A stretch of DNA of 64,000 nucleotides, from contig CAYPJU010000001.1 of NCBI GenBank assembly GCA_964411125.1, positions 124,001-188,000 of the forward strand, read 5' to 3'. A program made the translations under genes and the position numbers. Source of the stretch: JBFIHF01 sp964411125. GTDB taxonomy: Bacteria; Myxococcota_A; Bradymonadia; Bradymonadales; Bradymonadaceae. Positions 17,700 to 26,419 of this stretch are shown piece by piece (the first letter of the stretch is position 1; the number at the start of each line of letters is the position of its first letter). Under the pieces are notes generated by a model. It was not told the origin of the DNA and did no database searches. It was given only the letters and a program-made list of their open reading frames with translations.

Positions 17700-18914
17700 A
17701 TGAAACGCCCACTCCGCATTACGATTGGACTCGGGGTGCTCGCGGCGCTCGTCGCGGTCGCCATCATCACCCTCGACGACTCGAGCACGGTGCCAGACGC
17801 CGGCGCCCAGTCCCTCTCCAATTCGACCGTCGAGCTCGTCCGCGTCTTCGAGGACGTCTCGCTCCAACAGCCGGTCTGGATGACGCAGGCGCCCGACGAC
17901 CCCGGGCGGTGGTATGTGGTGGAACAGGCAGGCCGCCTCGTCACCTTCACCGACAATCCCAAACGTCGGGAACGTTCCGTCGCCCTCGACATCACCGATC
18001 GCGTGGAATTCGGCGGGGAGCAAGGCCTGCTCGGGCTCGCTTTCCACCCCCGCTACGCCGACAACGGCTACGTCTACGTCAACTACGTCAGCGAAGCGTC
18101 GGGCACCAAGGAGACCCGCATCTCTCGGTTCCGACGCGACGGGGCGACCGCGTTCGACCCCGACAGCGAAAAGATCCTGCTCCGCGTCGAACAGCCATAC
18201 TCCAACCACAACGGCGGCGGCATCTTGTTCGGGCCCGACGGGTACCTCTACGTCGGGATGGGAGACGGCGGACTCGCCGGTGACCCAAAGGGGCACGGGC
18301 AGAACACCGAGACTCTCCTCGGGGCCTTCCTGCGAATCGACGTCGACTCGAAGGACCCCTACGCGATTCCCGCGGACAATCCATTCGCCTCCGGGAAAGG
18401 GGGGGCGCCAGAAGTGTGGGCGTGGGGCCTTCGAAACCCCTGGCGGTTCTCGTTCGACCGGAAGACGGGAAAGTTGTGGGCGGGGGACGTCGGTCAAAAC
18501 GCGTGGGAAGAAGTCTCGATCATCGAAGGGGGCGAGAACTACGGATGGAAGTTCGTCGAGGGGACACACTGCTACGATCCGCCCCTGCACCTCAAGGTCT
18601 TCGGAAGCGGCGAGTGCGACGATGTCGAGGGCTTCGCGAGCCCGGAGTTCGACTACAGCCAGGCGAACGGCGACAAGTCGGTGACGGGCGGCTACGTCTA
18701 CCGCGGCCGCCGGATCCCAAGCCTCCGGGGCAAGTACGTGTTCGGCGACTTCGTCTCCGGGCGTATCTGGTCGTGGGACCCCGAGCGCCGAAAACGAACG
18801 CTGCTGTTCGACACTCCGCTGAGCATCGCCACCTTCGTCGAGTCCGCCGACGGGGATCTCGGTGTGCTGAACTACTCCGACGGCGGAATCTTCCATCTCA
18901 CGACCCGGAAGTGA
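17700..18914 (+). CDS. PQQ-dependent aldose sugar dehydrogenase-like protein, 404 aa
   Basis: An N-terminal hydrophobic helix (about residues 6-25) is a signal peptide or anchor. The rest is the six-bladed beta-propeller of the glucose/sorbosone dehydrogenase family: QPVWMTQAPDDPGRWYVVEQ, EFGGEQGLLGLAFHPRYADN, HNGGGILFGPDGYLYVGMGD, WAWGLRNPWRFSFDRKTG and VTGGYVYRGRRIPSLRGKYV. Members oxidise aldoses in the periplasm with PQQ. A Cys pair (THCYDPP, SGECDD) may form a disulphide. No PQQ synthesis gene is in the window. A TACCGT element at 17688-17693 ends six bases before the ATG, compatible with a leaderless transcript. Confidence 0.9.
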   Translation: MKRPLRITIGLGVLAALVAVAIITLDDSSTVPDAGAQSLSNSTVELVRVFEDVSLQQPVWMTQAPDDPGRWYVVEQAGRLVTFTDNPKRRERSVALDITDRVEFGGEQGLLGLAFHPRYADNGYVYVNYVSEASGTKETRISRFRRDGATAFDPDSEKILLRVEQPYSNHNGGGILFGPDGYLYVGMGDGGLAGDPKGHGQNTETLLGAFLRIDVDSKDPYAIPADNPFASGKGGAPEVWAWGLRNPWRFSFDRKTGKLWAGDVGQNAWEEVSIIEGGENYGWKFVEGTHCYDPPLHLKVFGSGECDDVEGFASPEFDYSQANGDKSVTGGYVYRGRRIPSLRGKYVFGDFVSGRIWSWDPERRKRTLLFDTPLSIATFVESADGDLGVLNYSDGGIFHLTTRK

Positions 18915-18915
18915 T

Positions 18916-18937
18916 CAGCGTCAAAATCTTGACGCTG
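18916..18937. promoter_or_regulatory. Perfect dyad CAGCGTCAA-N4-TTGACGCTG
   Basis: Nine-base arms separated by AATC, directly after the stop at 18912-18914. It has no T-run, so it is not an obvious terminator; it may bind a protein or end a transcript as a hairpin. A related dyad with the same CGTCAA-N4-TTGACG core lies at 49914-49929. Confidence 0.5.
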
Positions 18938-19077
18938 TTGATCCCGAACGGGTTTCGCTCGGAACCACCCCTGAAAACGTACCACCAGGCGGGGACTTGC
19001 GATCGCCGTCTCCGGGACGTACGTCGCTGTGGTACTTCGCCCTACCTGTAGGTGTTCAGGCCCCGCAAGGCCGCTAT

Positions 19078-19106
19078 TTGAGCGGTGATCCGGGGGTTGG
19101 TATGAT
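19078..19106 (+). promoter_or_regulatory. Sigma70-type promoter with extended -10
   Basis: TTGAGC (19078-19083), 17 bp, then TATGAT (19101-19106) preceded by TGG, which makes an extended -10. It lies 65 bp before the GTG start at 19172. It is the best promoter match in the window. Confidence 0.6.
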
Positions 19107-19171
19107 CTGCTCAGCGATTTGCTCCAACAGTTTGTCTTATCGTGCGCCCTCGGTAAGAAGGAGTTTGAGTA

Positions 19172-21133
19172 GTGACGAAAAACTCCCAGTGGTGGTGGCG
19201 GTTGATCGGTCCGGCGGCGGTGGTGGCCGCCGCCGGCTGTTCCGTCTCCTCGTTCGAAGAACCCTCGTCCAATCGATCTGCACTCACCGGTGAACGATGC
19301 GGGATGGAAATCCTCCCGTCCCCCCAGACCCTGTCGTCGGACGAAGTCTGCAACCACGGCCGAGTGGTCTACTCCACCCGGGTGCAGCGCGAAGCGGGGC
19401 AGCCCGAAACTTTCGAAGACGTGTTCACCGTAGAGACCGGCGGTGCGGTCTGCGTTTCGGTGCACAACGGTGACTCCCCGGCCACGCGGGTCAAAGCGGG
19501 CACGGTCACGATCGACGGCGCGACGGTCGCCGCGCAGAGCGATTTCGGTGGCGAGTGGACCGGGACGGTGGACGAGCACGACCTCGGCGCCGGTGACCAT
19601 TCGCTGTCGGTCCGGCTCGCGTCGACGCCGGGAGCATACGTCGACATCGAAGTTCGCGAGGCATTCCCCGAGCTCGATTCGAGCGAAGTGGTCGTCGGAT
19701 CCAACGGAGCACTTCAGGTCTACAACACCGCGACCGATCACCCACTCCTGACCCCCAACGGTGACGGACATCACGACGACACGATCTTCAACGTCGACGG
19801 CGAGCCTCTCATCGAGCTGCCGGGCAAGGACGACGGCAGCGTCGCTTATTTTCTGGAGTGGGAGCTGATCGTCTACAACCTCGACGCCTGTACGTTGGTC
19901 GACACCGGCATCGAAGGGAGCACGCGGGTCAACTCGCCGACGAACGTCAAGACCGCGTGGGATGGGACCGACTCGACGGGAACCCTCGTGCCGGCGGGGA
20001 CGTACTCGTACGCCTTCGAGGTCTCCCTCGTTCGAGAAGACGGCCTGGTGTACGACACCGTCGTGACCCCCACGTACGGGATGGTCGTCGACCCGGCGCC
20101 GGTGGAGTACGAGGAGCAACCGACCCATCTCGGCGCGTGTAATCCTCTGACCGATCCGCACGGTAGTTTCTGCCTCTGCCCCGGCGGTGGCGGCCTCGGC
20201 GGCGCGGACCCCGACTGCTATTTCGACCGCCCCAACCATCTGGAGACCTTCGAGGATCCGTCGAACGCCGATCTCTCGTTCCTCACGACCTCTCTCGGAA
20301 CAGACGGCCGTTGGAAAGTGACGGCCGATCTGCGCGACTTCAACGCCGGGGGGCTCGTCTACCAGAGCGCACCGGGGCAGGGCGTGTGGGACTCCGAAGC
20401 CGAGCTCCGGCAGTGGGTCTCCGAGATGACCGGCGTTCCCTCGAGCGCAGGCACGAGCCTCTTCAACTTCGACTACACCCAGCTCGGGACCTCCACCGCC
20501 GTCGAAGACCTCGGTATCGGCTTCAGCTTCAACCATTTCTTCCTCGATTCGATCACCGACTCCGAGGGCAAGATCACAATCGACGGCACGACGATCGATC
20601 TCGCCGCGCTCTGGCACGACGATTCCACGGCCGGCGCTCCCTACGGGGTCACCAATCCGCGCAGCGGCGACGAGTGCACCGAGTCGGGCAACACCATCTA
20701 CGACGCGTCGTTGCGCGCGAAGTTCTGCGCCTACAACGAAGGCATCGCCCTCTCGAACTCCCTCGGGTTCTACGCCGTCAGGACCGCCGCGTTCGACATC
20801 GCGATCGATGGTGTCGGTTCGACTCGCGACGAGTACTGCATCACGAACGGTGTCTTTGCCTGTGGCGTCCGCACGTTCAAGACGCGGGCGGACATCACGA
20901 TCGAGTCCCAGTACTTCGTCGATGACGGCGGGGCGACGGTCCTGGCATTCGACGACGTGAAGTCGGCCAGCGGGGTCTCGGCGCTCAGCGTCGCGATCGA
21001 CCGTGGCGGCCTCGAGCCGGTGGACGGCGTCTGTTCCCGTGCCGTCGTCGAGAATGACGGGCTGCGGGTGCGGCTCGACTCCGCCGACGGTGCGGTCTCC
21101 GATTCCTGTATCACCAACGGCGTGTTCTTCTGA
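19172..21133 (+). CDS. Large lipoprotein with FlgD/gliding-type Ig-like segment, 653 aa
   Basis: The start is GTG 19172, 8 bases after AAGAAGGAG. The signal ends in lipobox AAAGC. The mature protein has a beta-rich N-terminal part, then LTPNGDGHHDDTIFNVDG, the signature seen in FlgD-like Ig or gliding-motility C-terminal domains. After it come AWDGTDSTGTLVPAGTYSYA and a Gly-rich, Cys-containing stretch (GSFCLCPGGGGLGGADPDCY). The C-terminal third is not recognised. CITNGVF occurs twice, as EYCITNGVFACG and at the very end SCITNGVFF. A surface structural or adhesive role is an inference. It is followed by a second lipoprotein and a kinase in the same direction. Confidence 0.82.
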   Translation: MTKNSQWWWRLIGPAAVVAAAGCSVSSFEEPSSNRSALTGERCGMEILPSPQTLSSDEVCNHGRVVYSTRVQREAGQPETFEDVFTVETGGAVCVSVHNGDSPATRVKAGTVTIDGATVAAQSDFGGEWTGTVDEHDLGAGDHSLSVRLASTPGAYVDIEVREAFPELDSSEVVVGSNGALQVYNTATDHPLLTPNGDGHHDDTIFNVDGEPLIELPGKDDGSVAYFLEWELIVYNLDACTLVDTGIEGSTRVNSPTNVKTAWDGTDSTGTLVPAGTYSYAFEVSLVREDGLVYDTVVTPTYGMVVDPAPVEYEEQPTHLGACNPLTDPHGSFCLCPGGGGLGGADPDCYFDRPNHLETFEDPSNADLSFLTTSLGTDGRWKVTADLRDFNAGGLVYQSAPGQGVWDSEAELRQWVSEMTGVPSSAGTSLFNFDYTQLGTSTAVEDLGIGFSFNHFFLDSITDSEGKITIDGTTIDLAALWHDDSTAGAPYGVTNPRSGDECTESGNTIYDASLRAKFCAYNEGIALSNSLGFYAVRTAAFDIAIDGVGSTRDEYCITNGVFACGVRTFKTRADITIESQYFVDDGGATVLAFDDVKSASGVSALSVAIDRGGLEPVDGVCSRAVVENDGLRVRLDSADGAVSDSCITNGVFF

Positions 21134-21158
21134 GGACCCTCCTTCGCTAGAGATTTCG

Positions 21159-22160
21159 ATGCCCCGATTGCGGTCGAAGCGGGCGAGCAACTGGCGCGGC
21201 TCCACTACGGAGTCCGCGCTGCCGCTGCTCTCAGGGTTGGTCCTGGCATCGGTCGGGTCGGGCTGCGAAAAGCCCCGCATGGAGACGCCTTGCACGGTCG
21301 GGGGAGACGTCGTTCCTCCCTTTCGGATGCGCGCGGTCGACACTCCCACCGAAGAGGCGCTGCGCGAGAAGCTCGGCGATCGCGAGGTCGCCGCAGTCAC
21401 GTGGGTCGTCCCTGACGGGGGCCTGTCGGACGTCGGGAACTTCGTCGAGCGACACGGCCCGAGCGTGAAGCTGCGCGGGGTCGCTCGCACGGGTCGCCCG
21501 TCGGAGAAGTTCCGGTTCGTGGCGACGGCGCTCGTCGACCTGAAGCCCGTGTCGTCGCATTATCGTGCCGAGGCCCTCGCGCTCGACGGGCGCGCCACGG
21601 GTGTCGGCGTGGAGACTACGAGTTCCTCGGTGGCGTTCGAAGTCCACGTTCCGATCCCCGACGACGGGCGAGCCCACGAGATCGAGACGTTCTTCGACCT
21701 CGCCCCCGCGGGATCGAGCGACGGGGCGGACGCCGACGTGCGGCGATGGATCGTGGGAAACCCGGGCGAAAAGACCCCCGACAGACGTTGCCAGGTCTCC
21801 AGCGCCGTTCCCTGGCAACAGAACGACGAGCTCACTCGTCGTGAAGGTCACAGTGGCTCTATTGCCCTCGCTGGAGCCGACGGCGTCGACGTGTCGATCA
21901 AGAACATGGGGCGGGACGTCGCCGCGACGTTGCTCGTCGATGGGGAGCCGTCGGACGAGGCGCGTATCTTTCGGCCCCGGGGAGACGGCGCCGTCGTCGC
22001 GCGCACGAACTTCGCGGAGCTAAAGCCGCCCGTCGTCGCGTCCGTCGTGCCCGTCTGGCAGGACGTCTTCTCCACCTCGACCGACGCCGTCTGGTCGTCG
22101 AACTTCGCGTCGTCCAACTACCAGGGGAACCTCTTCGCAGACCCTCCGGAGACACCTTGA
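21159..22160 (+). CDS. Hypothetical lipoprotein, 333 aa
   Basis: ATG 21159 follows the previous stop by 25 bp. The N-terminus is basic, then hydrophobic, with lipobox SVGSGC. The mature part is polar, with two Cys (TPCTVGG, DRRCQVS) and no recognised motif. Its stop TGA overlaps the TTG start of the kinase gene (TTGA at 22157-22160), coupling a surface lipoprotein to an intracellular kinase. Confidence 0.72.
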   Translation: MPRLRSKRASNWRGSTTESALPLLSGLVLASVGSGCEKPRMETPCTVGGDVVPPFRMRAVDTPTEEALREKLGDREVAAVTWVVPDGGLSDVGNFVERHGPSVKLRGVARTGRPSEKFRFVATALVDLKPVSSHYRAEALALDGRATGVGVETTSSSVAFEVHVPIPDDGRAHEIETFFDLAPAGSSDGADADVRRWIVGNPGEKTPDRRCQVSSAVPWQQNDELTRREGHSGSIALAGADGVDVSIKNMGRDVAATLLVDGEPSDEARIFRPRGDGAVVARTNFAELKPPVVASVVPVWQDVFSTSTDAVWSSNFASSNYQGNLFADPPETP

Positions 22161-25100
22161 CCGACTCTACCCCCATCAAGACCCCGCCCGACGAGAGCGA
22201 GTACCCGGTCATCGAGTCTGAGGGGCCGTCGTTGTCGGACGTGTCGTCGATGGTGCGCGCCCATCTGGGGCCGTTCGAAATCCACGAGGTCATCGGCAAG
22301 GGGGGGATGGGCGTAGTCTTCTGCGGGCAGCACACGGCGACGCGCGTCCCGGTGGCGATCAAAGTCATCACGCGTCGAGGAGCTTCCCACCCGCACTTCC
22401 GGCGCAGCATGCACAACGAGGTGCGGGCGGTCGCGGCCCTCGATCATCCCGGCGTCATTCGCGTCTTCGACTACGGCGAGATTCCGGCGGCCGCGGAGGA
22501 GCTCACCGGCGGCGCGCTTCGCGCGGAGAGTCCGTACTTCGCGATGGAGCTGGTCCCCCACGGGTCGTTGGTCGATCTCGTCGGTCGGGTGGACTGGGCT
22601 CAGGGGAAAGCGATCCTCCTCAGCCTTCTCGACGCGCTCGCTCACTCCCACGCGCGTGACGTCATCCATCGCGACATCAAGCCGGGCAACATTCTGATCG
22701 ACGAGTGGGGCGGGCGCGTGATCCCGAGGCTCGCCGACTTCGGCCTGGCGTTCGCCCACAACTCGCCGACCGATGCGTCGCGCAGTATCGGCACTCCGCA
22801 GTACATGGCCCCCGAGCAGATCGAGACGCCGTGGCGAGAGCACGGACCGTGGTCGGATCTCTACTCGCTCGGATGCGTGGCCTACGAACTCTTCTGCGGC
22901 CGCAAGATGTTTCAGGGAAAGAGCGTCATCGCGATCTTCAAGCAGCATCTGGACGGGACGCGCCGCCCCTGGCGGACCGTAGTCCGGACCCCCGAGGGGT
23001 TCGACGAGTGGCTCGCGCGAATGCTGGCCCGCGATGCAACGGATCGCTTCCAGTGCGCTGCGGACGCCGCTCGGGCGCTTCTGGCGCTCGATGACTCGGA
23101 CCTTCCCGACGTCCGGCCGCCGGCGCAGACCGAGCACAACTTCGCGATGGTGATGCCGGTGCTCGGACAGGGGGCACCGGTCGACCACGACGAGCTGAGT
23201 TTTCCGAAACGGCGCACCCCTTCGATGCGGCTCGTGGGAGCGGGTCTCGGGCTCTTCGGACTACGGGAGCATTCCCTGGTGGGGCGGCGCGCCGAACTCG
23301 ATCTTCTCTTCGAAACGTTCCGAAAAGTGAAGAGCGAGGGGGCGAAGGCGGTCGCGATCTTCGGCTCGGAAGGGATTGGAAAGTCCAAGCTCGCTGGCTC
23401 GTTCGCCGAGCGGCTCGCCGAACTCGGGCTCGCTGTCCCGCTGAAGGTCGCGCTTTCCGACGACGGCGGAAATCACGGCCTCGCGCAGCTCTTCGCCTCC
23501 CTCTTCCGGGTGCTCGGCGCGTCGCGCGTGGAAGTCGCGGGGATCATTCGAGATCGACTCGCGCAGCTAGGCTGTCACGACACCTTTCTCTGGAAGGCGG
23601 CCGCCGAGCTCGTGTCACCCGTCGTATCGGACTCCGAGCAAACGGGCGGCTTCGAATTCGCGTCGCAAGGGCTCCGCACGGAAACGGCGCTCCAGCTCCT
23701 GAAGCTGCACGCCGAAGGACGCCCGCTGGTGGTGGTCGTCGACGATGCGCACCGCGACGCGGAGTTCGTTCGCTTCGTCCAGGAGGTCCTGGCGCGCGGT
23801 GCCGGGCTGCAAATCCTCTTCGTCATGACCGTCTCCGAAGAGGCGCTGGCGACACGCCCGGAGGTCCGGGAAGCCCTGGAACGTGCCCCACAATCGGCGC
23901 GCATCCGGAGAGTCGACCTGCACCCGCTCGACGAGGTCTCGCACCTCGAGCTGGTGCAGAACCTGCTTCATCTCACAGGAGACGTCGCGGTCGAGCTGGC
24001 GTCTCGAACGGCCGGAAACCCGCGTTTTGCGACGAGCCTGGTGGGAGACTGGGTCGAGCGCGGAGTGCTCACGGTCGATGAGACCGGGTTCGTCCCCCGT
24101 GCCGATGTGCTCGGACGAATCCCCGATTCGATGGTGGAGGTCTGGGACTCCCGGCTGAACTTCGTCCTGCAGGAGGTGCCGAGCTCGCGGTTCGCCCTCG
24201 AGATCGCGGCAGCTCTCGGATCTGAGGTGGTGTTCGACGAGTGGGCCGCGATCTGCCGTTCCCAGCGGGTGCGGGTCGAGTCGGAGTTCGTCGCTCAACT
24301 CTTTGCACATCGGCTCGCCGAAGAAGAACGTGACCGCTGGCGGTTCACGCACCCGGGCATCGCCGAGAGCCTTCGTCGCGGAGCAGAGGAAGTTGGCCGT
24401 TGGGCGCACTGGAAGGCGGTCTGCGCAAGCTACCTCGAGTCGACCGGACGCCGCCGTGTGGAGGTGCTGGAGCGGATTGGGCGCTACTGGTTGGAGGCGA
24501 ACGAGTTCGAGAACGCCGTCGAGCCCCTCGTGAGCGCCGCCGATCTGAGAGAGCGTCAAGGTGACTACGTCGCCGCTGAGCGTGCACTGAGCGCGGCCGT
24601 CCAGGCGGTCGAGAAGGCCCGGCACGGGGCCGGACGCTCGCGGCGTCTCGCCGAGCTGTGGGTCACGAGGGCCAGGACCTACGCCGGGTGGGGCCGCCCG
24701 GACGAATCTCTGCGATGGGCTCGCAAGGCGTGGGAAGCGGCGTCCAACGAGGGGTGGACCGACATCACCGTCAAGTCCGTGGTGTACATCGCGCTCGCCA
24801 AGCAGTGGATGGGAGCCAAAGACAGCTTGCAGTGGCTCGAGCGAGGGTTCGCGGCCCTCGATTTCATCACCGGTGAGTTCCGGTCCGACGGTCGCGCTCT
24901 GGTTGCGCTGGCGTACGTGGCGACCTCCCAGGGACGGTTCGCCGAAGCCGAACGGGCGCTCGAAGTCGATTCCCGCTTCGTGGCGGACGAGCGGGGACGA
25001 GCTGCGAACGCCTATCAGCGCGCGCGTCTCGCCATCTATCGAGGCCGTCACGAGGAGGCCCGCGAGCAGGGGCACCTGGCCGAGACGCTCTACCGCGAGT

Positions 25101-25636
25101 TGGGACACGTCCCCGCGCTGGCATCGACGCTCACGATGATCGCAGAGGCCGAGCGAAAGACCGGACATCTCGAGCTCGCTCAGACGTTGTACCAACAGGC
25201 TGTGGAGCTCCAGGAGCAGCTCGGTCAGTCGGCGATCGTAGCGAAGACCTCGATCGGTCAGATCTTGCTCGAACGCAGAGAATGGAGCGCGGCGGAGCAG
25301 GTGCTGCTGGAGGCGATGCACGATGCGGCGGCCGGAAACCGTCGGCGGCTCGAGGAGGCGTGCCGGACGGGGCTCATCGTGGTCGCCGCAGCTACCGGTC
25401 GCACGAGCGACGTCGGGAAGCTCCTGCCGAGGGTTCGTGACTTCATCACCGAGACCCACGAGGCGGACCCCTCGATGGCGGAGCTGCTCGAGAAGGCGGC
25501 CATGGAGTCGAGCGAGCACGCCAACTTTCGCGACGCTCTGAAGATCTGGCAGCTCGCCGCTACCCAGTGGGAGCTGCTCGGAGACGAGGAGCGGGTGCAC
25601 GCCGCTCGACGGGAAGTCGAGAAGTTGAGCGGGTGA
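22157..25636 (+). CDS. Ser/Thr kinase fused to AAA/STAND-type ATPase and TPR region, 1159 aa
   Basis: The start is TTG 22157, supported by GGAG five bases upstream and by the 4-bp overlap with the previous stop; the next ATG is 31 codons later and close to the kinase fold. The kinase (about 36-300) has GKGGMGVVF, VAIKVI, HRDIKPGN (about 170) and ADFGLA with APEQIETPW, so it is complete. A linker containing GAGLGLFGLR joins an ATPase with Walker A GSEGIGKSK (about 402-410) and a Walker B-like VVVVDDAHRD. The C-terminal third (about 790-1130) is alpha-helical TPR-like repeats. This is the PknK/AfsK-like layout common in Myxococcota. No transmembrane helix. It is a paralogue of the protein at 38553-42053. 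Confidence 0.93.
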   Translation: MTDSTPIKTPPDESEYPVIESEGPSLSDVSSMVRAHLGPFEIHEVIGKGGMGVVFCGQHTATRVPVAIKVITRRGASHPHFRRSMHNEVRAVAALDHPGVIRVFDYGEIPAAAEELTGGALRAESPYFAMELVPHGSLVDLVGRVDWAQGKAILLSLLDALAHSHARDVIHRDIKPGNILIDEWGGRVIPRLADFGLAFAHNSPTDASRSIGTPQYMAPEQIETPWREHGPWSDLYSLGCVAYELFCGRKMFQGKSVIAIFKQHLDGTRRPWRTVVRTPEGFDEWLARMLARDATDRFQCAADAARALLALDDSDLPDVRPPAQTEHNFAMVMPVLGQGAPVDHDELSFPKRRTPSMRLVGAGLGLFGLREHSLVGRRAELDLLFETFRKVKSEGAKAVAIFGSEGIGKSKLAGSFAERLAELGLAVPLKVALSDDGGNHGLAQLFASLFRVLGASRVEVAGIIRDRLAQLGCHDTFLWKAAAELVSPVVSDSEQTGGFEFASQGLRTETALQLLKLHAEGRPLVVVVDDAHRDAEFVRFVQEVLARGAGLQILFVMTVSEEALATRPEVREALERAPQSARIRRVDLHPLDEVSHLELVQNLLHLTGDVAVELASRTAGNPRFATSLVGDWVERGVLTVDETGFVPRADVLGRIPDSMVEVWDSRLNFVLQEVPSSRFALEIAAALGSEVVFDEWAAICRSQRVRVESEFVAQLFAHRLAEEERDRWRFTHPGIAESLRRGAEEVGRWAHWKAVCASYLESTGRRRVEVLERIGRYWLEANEFENAVEPLVSAADLRERQGDYVAAERALSAAVQAVEKARHGAGRSRRLAELWVTRARTYAGWGRPDESLRWARKAWEAASNEGWTDITVKSVVYIALAKQWMGAKDSLQWLERGFAALDFITGEFRSDGRALVALAYVATSQGRFAEAERALEVDSRFVADERGRAANAYQRARLAIYRGRHEEAREQGHLAETLYRELGHVPALASTLTMIAEAERKTGHLELAQTLYQQAVELQEQLGQSAIVAKTSIGQILLERREWSAAEQVLLEAMHDAAAGNRRRLEEACRTGLIVVAAATGRTSDVGKLLPRVRDFITETHEADPSMAELLEKAAMESSEHANFRDALKIWQLAATQWELLGDEERVHAARREVEKLSG

Positions 25637-25658
25637 CCACGCGCGGCGGCCGCGACGG

Positions 25659-25676
25659 CGCGTCTCCGGAGACGCG
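25659..25676. other. 18-bp perfect palindrome between convergent genes
   Basis: CGCGTCTCC/GGAGACGCG with no loop, located between the kinase stop (25636) and the opposing gene end (25700). It may act as a bidirectional stem that ends transcription; no T-tract is present. Confidence 0.5.
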
Positions 25677-25699
25677 GGCGTCGAAGCGAGCCCGGCGCG

Positions 25700-26419
25700 T
25701 CAGTCTTGCCCCACGGTGGCGTCGTCGTCGAACGTCAACGGAAACTTCACGATGACGAGACCGGAGGGGTCGGAGGGGGGCGGAAATCGGAACGTCTCCA
25801 CCACCCCGAGTACGCAAGCGTCGAGCCCCGCCGCCGAGATGGTGCGAGCCGCGATCTTCGCGCTCGCGATCTGACCCGAGCTCGAATCGACGATGACCTC
25901 CACGAGCAGACGACCGCGCAAATCGGGGTTGTTCGCGAGGGCAGTCTCGTAACACCTCTGGAAATCCGCCTGGCGCGCACGGGCCATCTGGGTCACCGAG
26001 TCGACGTCGATCTTTCCGCCTGCCGCACGCGGCGGATCGAGGGTGACGCCGCTGTTCTGAAATCCGAGCCGCTGAAGCAGCACCATCTTCGCGCCATTGC
26101 CGCCCGGATAGGTCGTCGCCGTGAAAGCGTCGCGCACACATTTCTCGAACGCCTTCGATCGGTAGGAGGATTCGAGGAAGTCGACCCGGAAGACGGAGCC
26201 CGACTCGGAGACCGTGAGCTTCAATGAGACCACGTCGCCGTGCTCTCTAGCCTGCGGCGTCGTGTGACTCTTCCAACACGAAAGAAGCTGAGGGACGAGC
26301 GCCCGATGCGCGGTCGCGACGGTCTCGTGGGGGCGATAGTCCGAGGGCCAATCGGCCCCGGCAGCGGCCGGGATGCTCCCGATGGCGACGAGCGTGACGA
26401 TCGCGAGTAATCCTCTCAC
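25700..26419 (-). CDS. AgmX/PglI C-terminal domain-like exported protein, 239 aa
   Basis: A signal peptide (residues 1-22, cleavage after AAAGA) precedes two related halves. The C-terminal half has the AgmX/PglI pattern: FQRCYETALANNPDLRGRLL, a V-I-V-D-SSSGQI strand, then LDACVLGVVETFRFPPPS and VKFPLTFDD, with Cys in the usual places. The N-terminal half carries a degenerate copy (LLSCWKSHTTPQ, VSLKLTVSESGSVFRVDFLE, FEKCVRDAFTATTYPG). Such domains resemble TonB C-termini and occur in gliding-motility AgmX of Myxococcus. It overlaps the upstream lipoprotein by 4 bp (26416-26419). Confidence 0.82.
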   Translation of the reverse strand: MRGLLAIVTLVAIGSIPAAAGADWPSDYRPHETVATAHRALVPQLLSCWKSHTTPQAREHGDVVSLKLTVSESGSVFRVDFLESSYRSKAFEKCVRDAFTATTYPGGNGAKMVLLQRLGFQNSGVTLDPPRAAGGKIDVDSVTQMARARQADFQRCYETALANNPDLRGRLLVEVIVDSSSGQIASAKIAARTISAAGLDACVLGVVETFRFPPPSDPSGLVIVKFPLTFDDDATVGQD

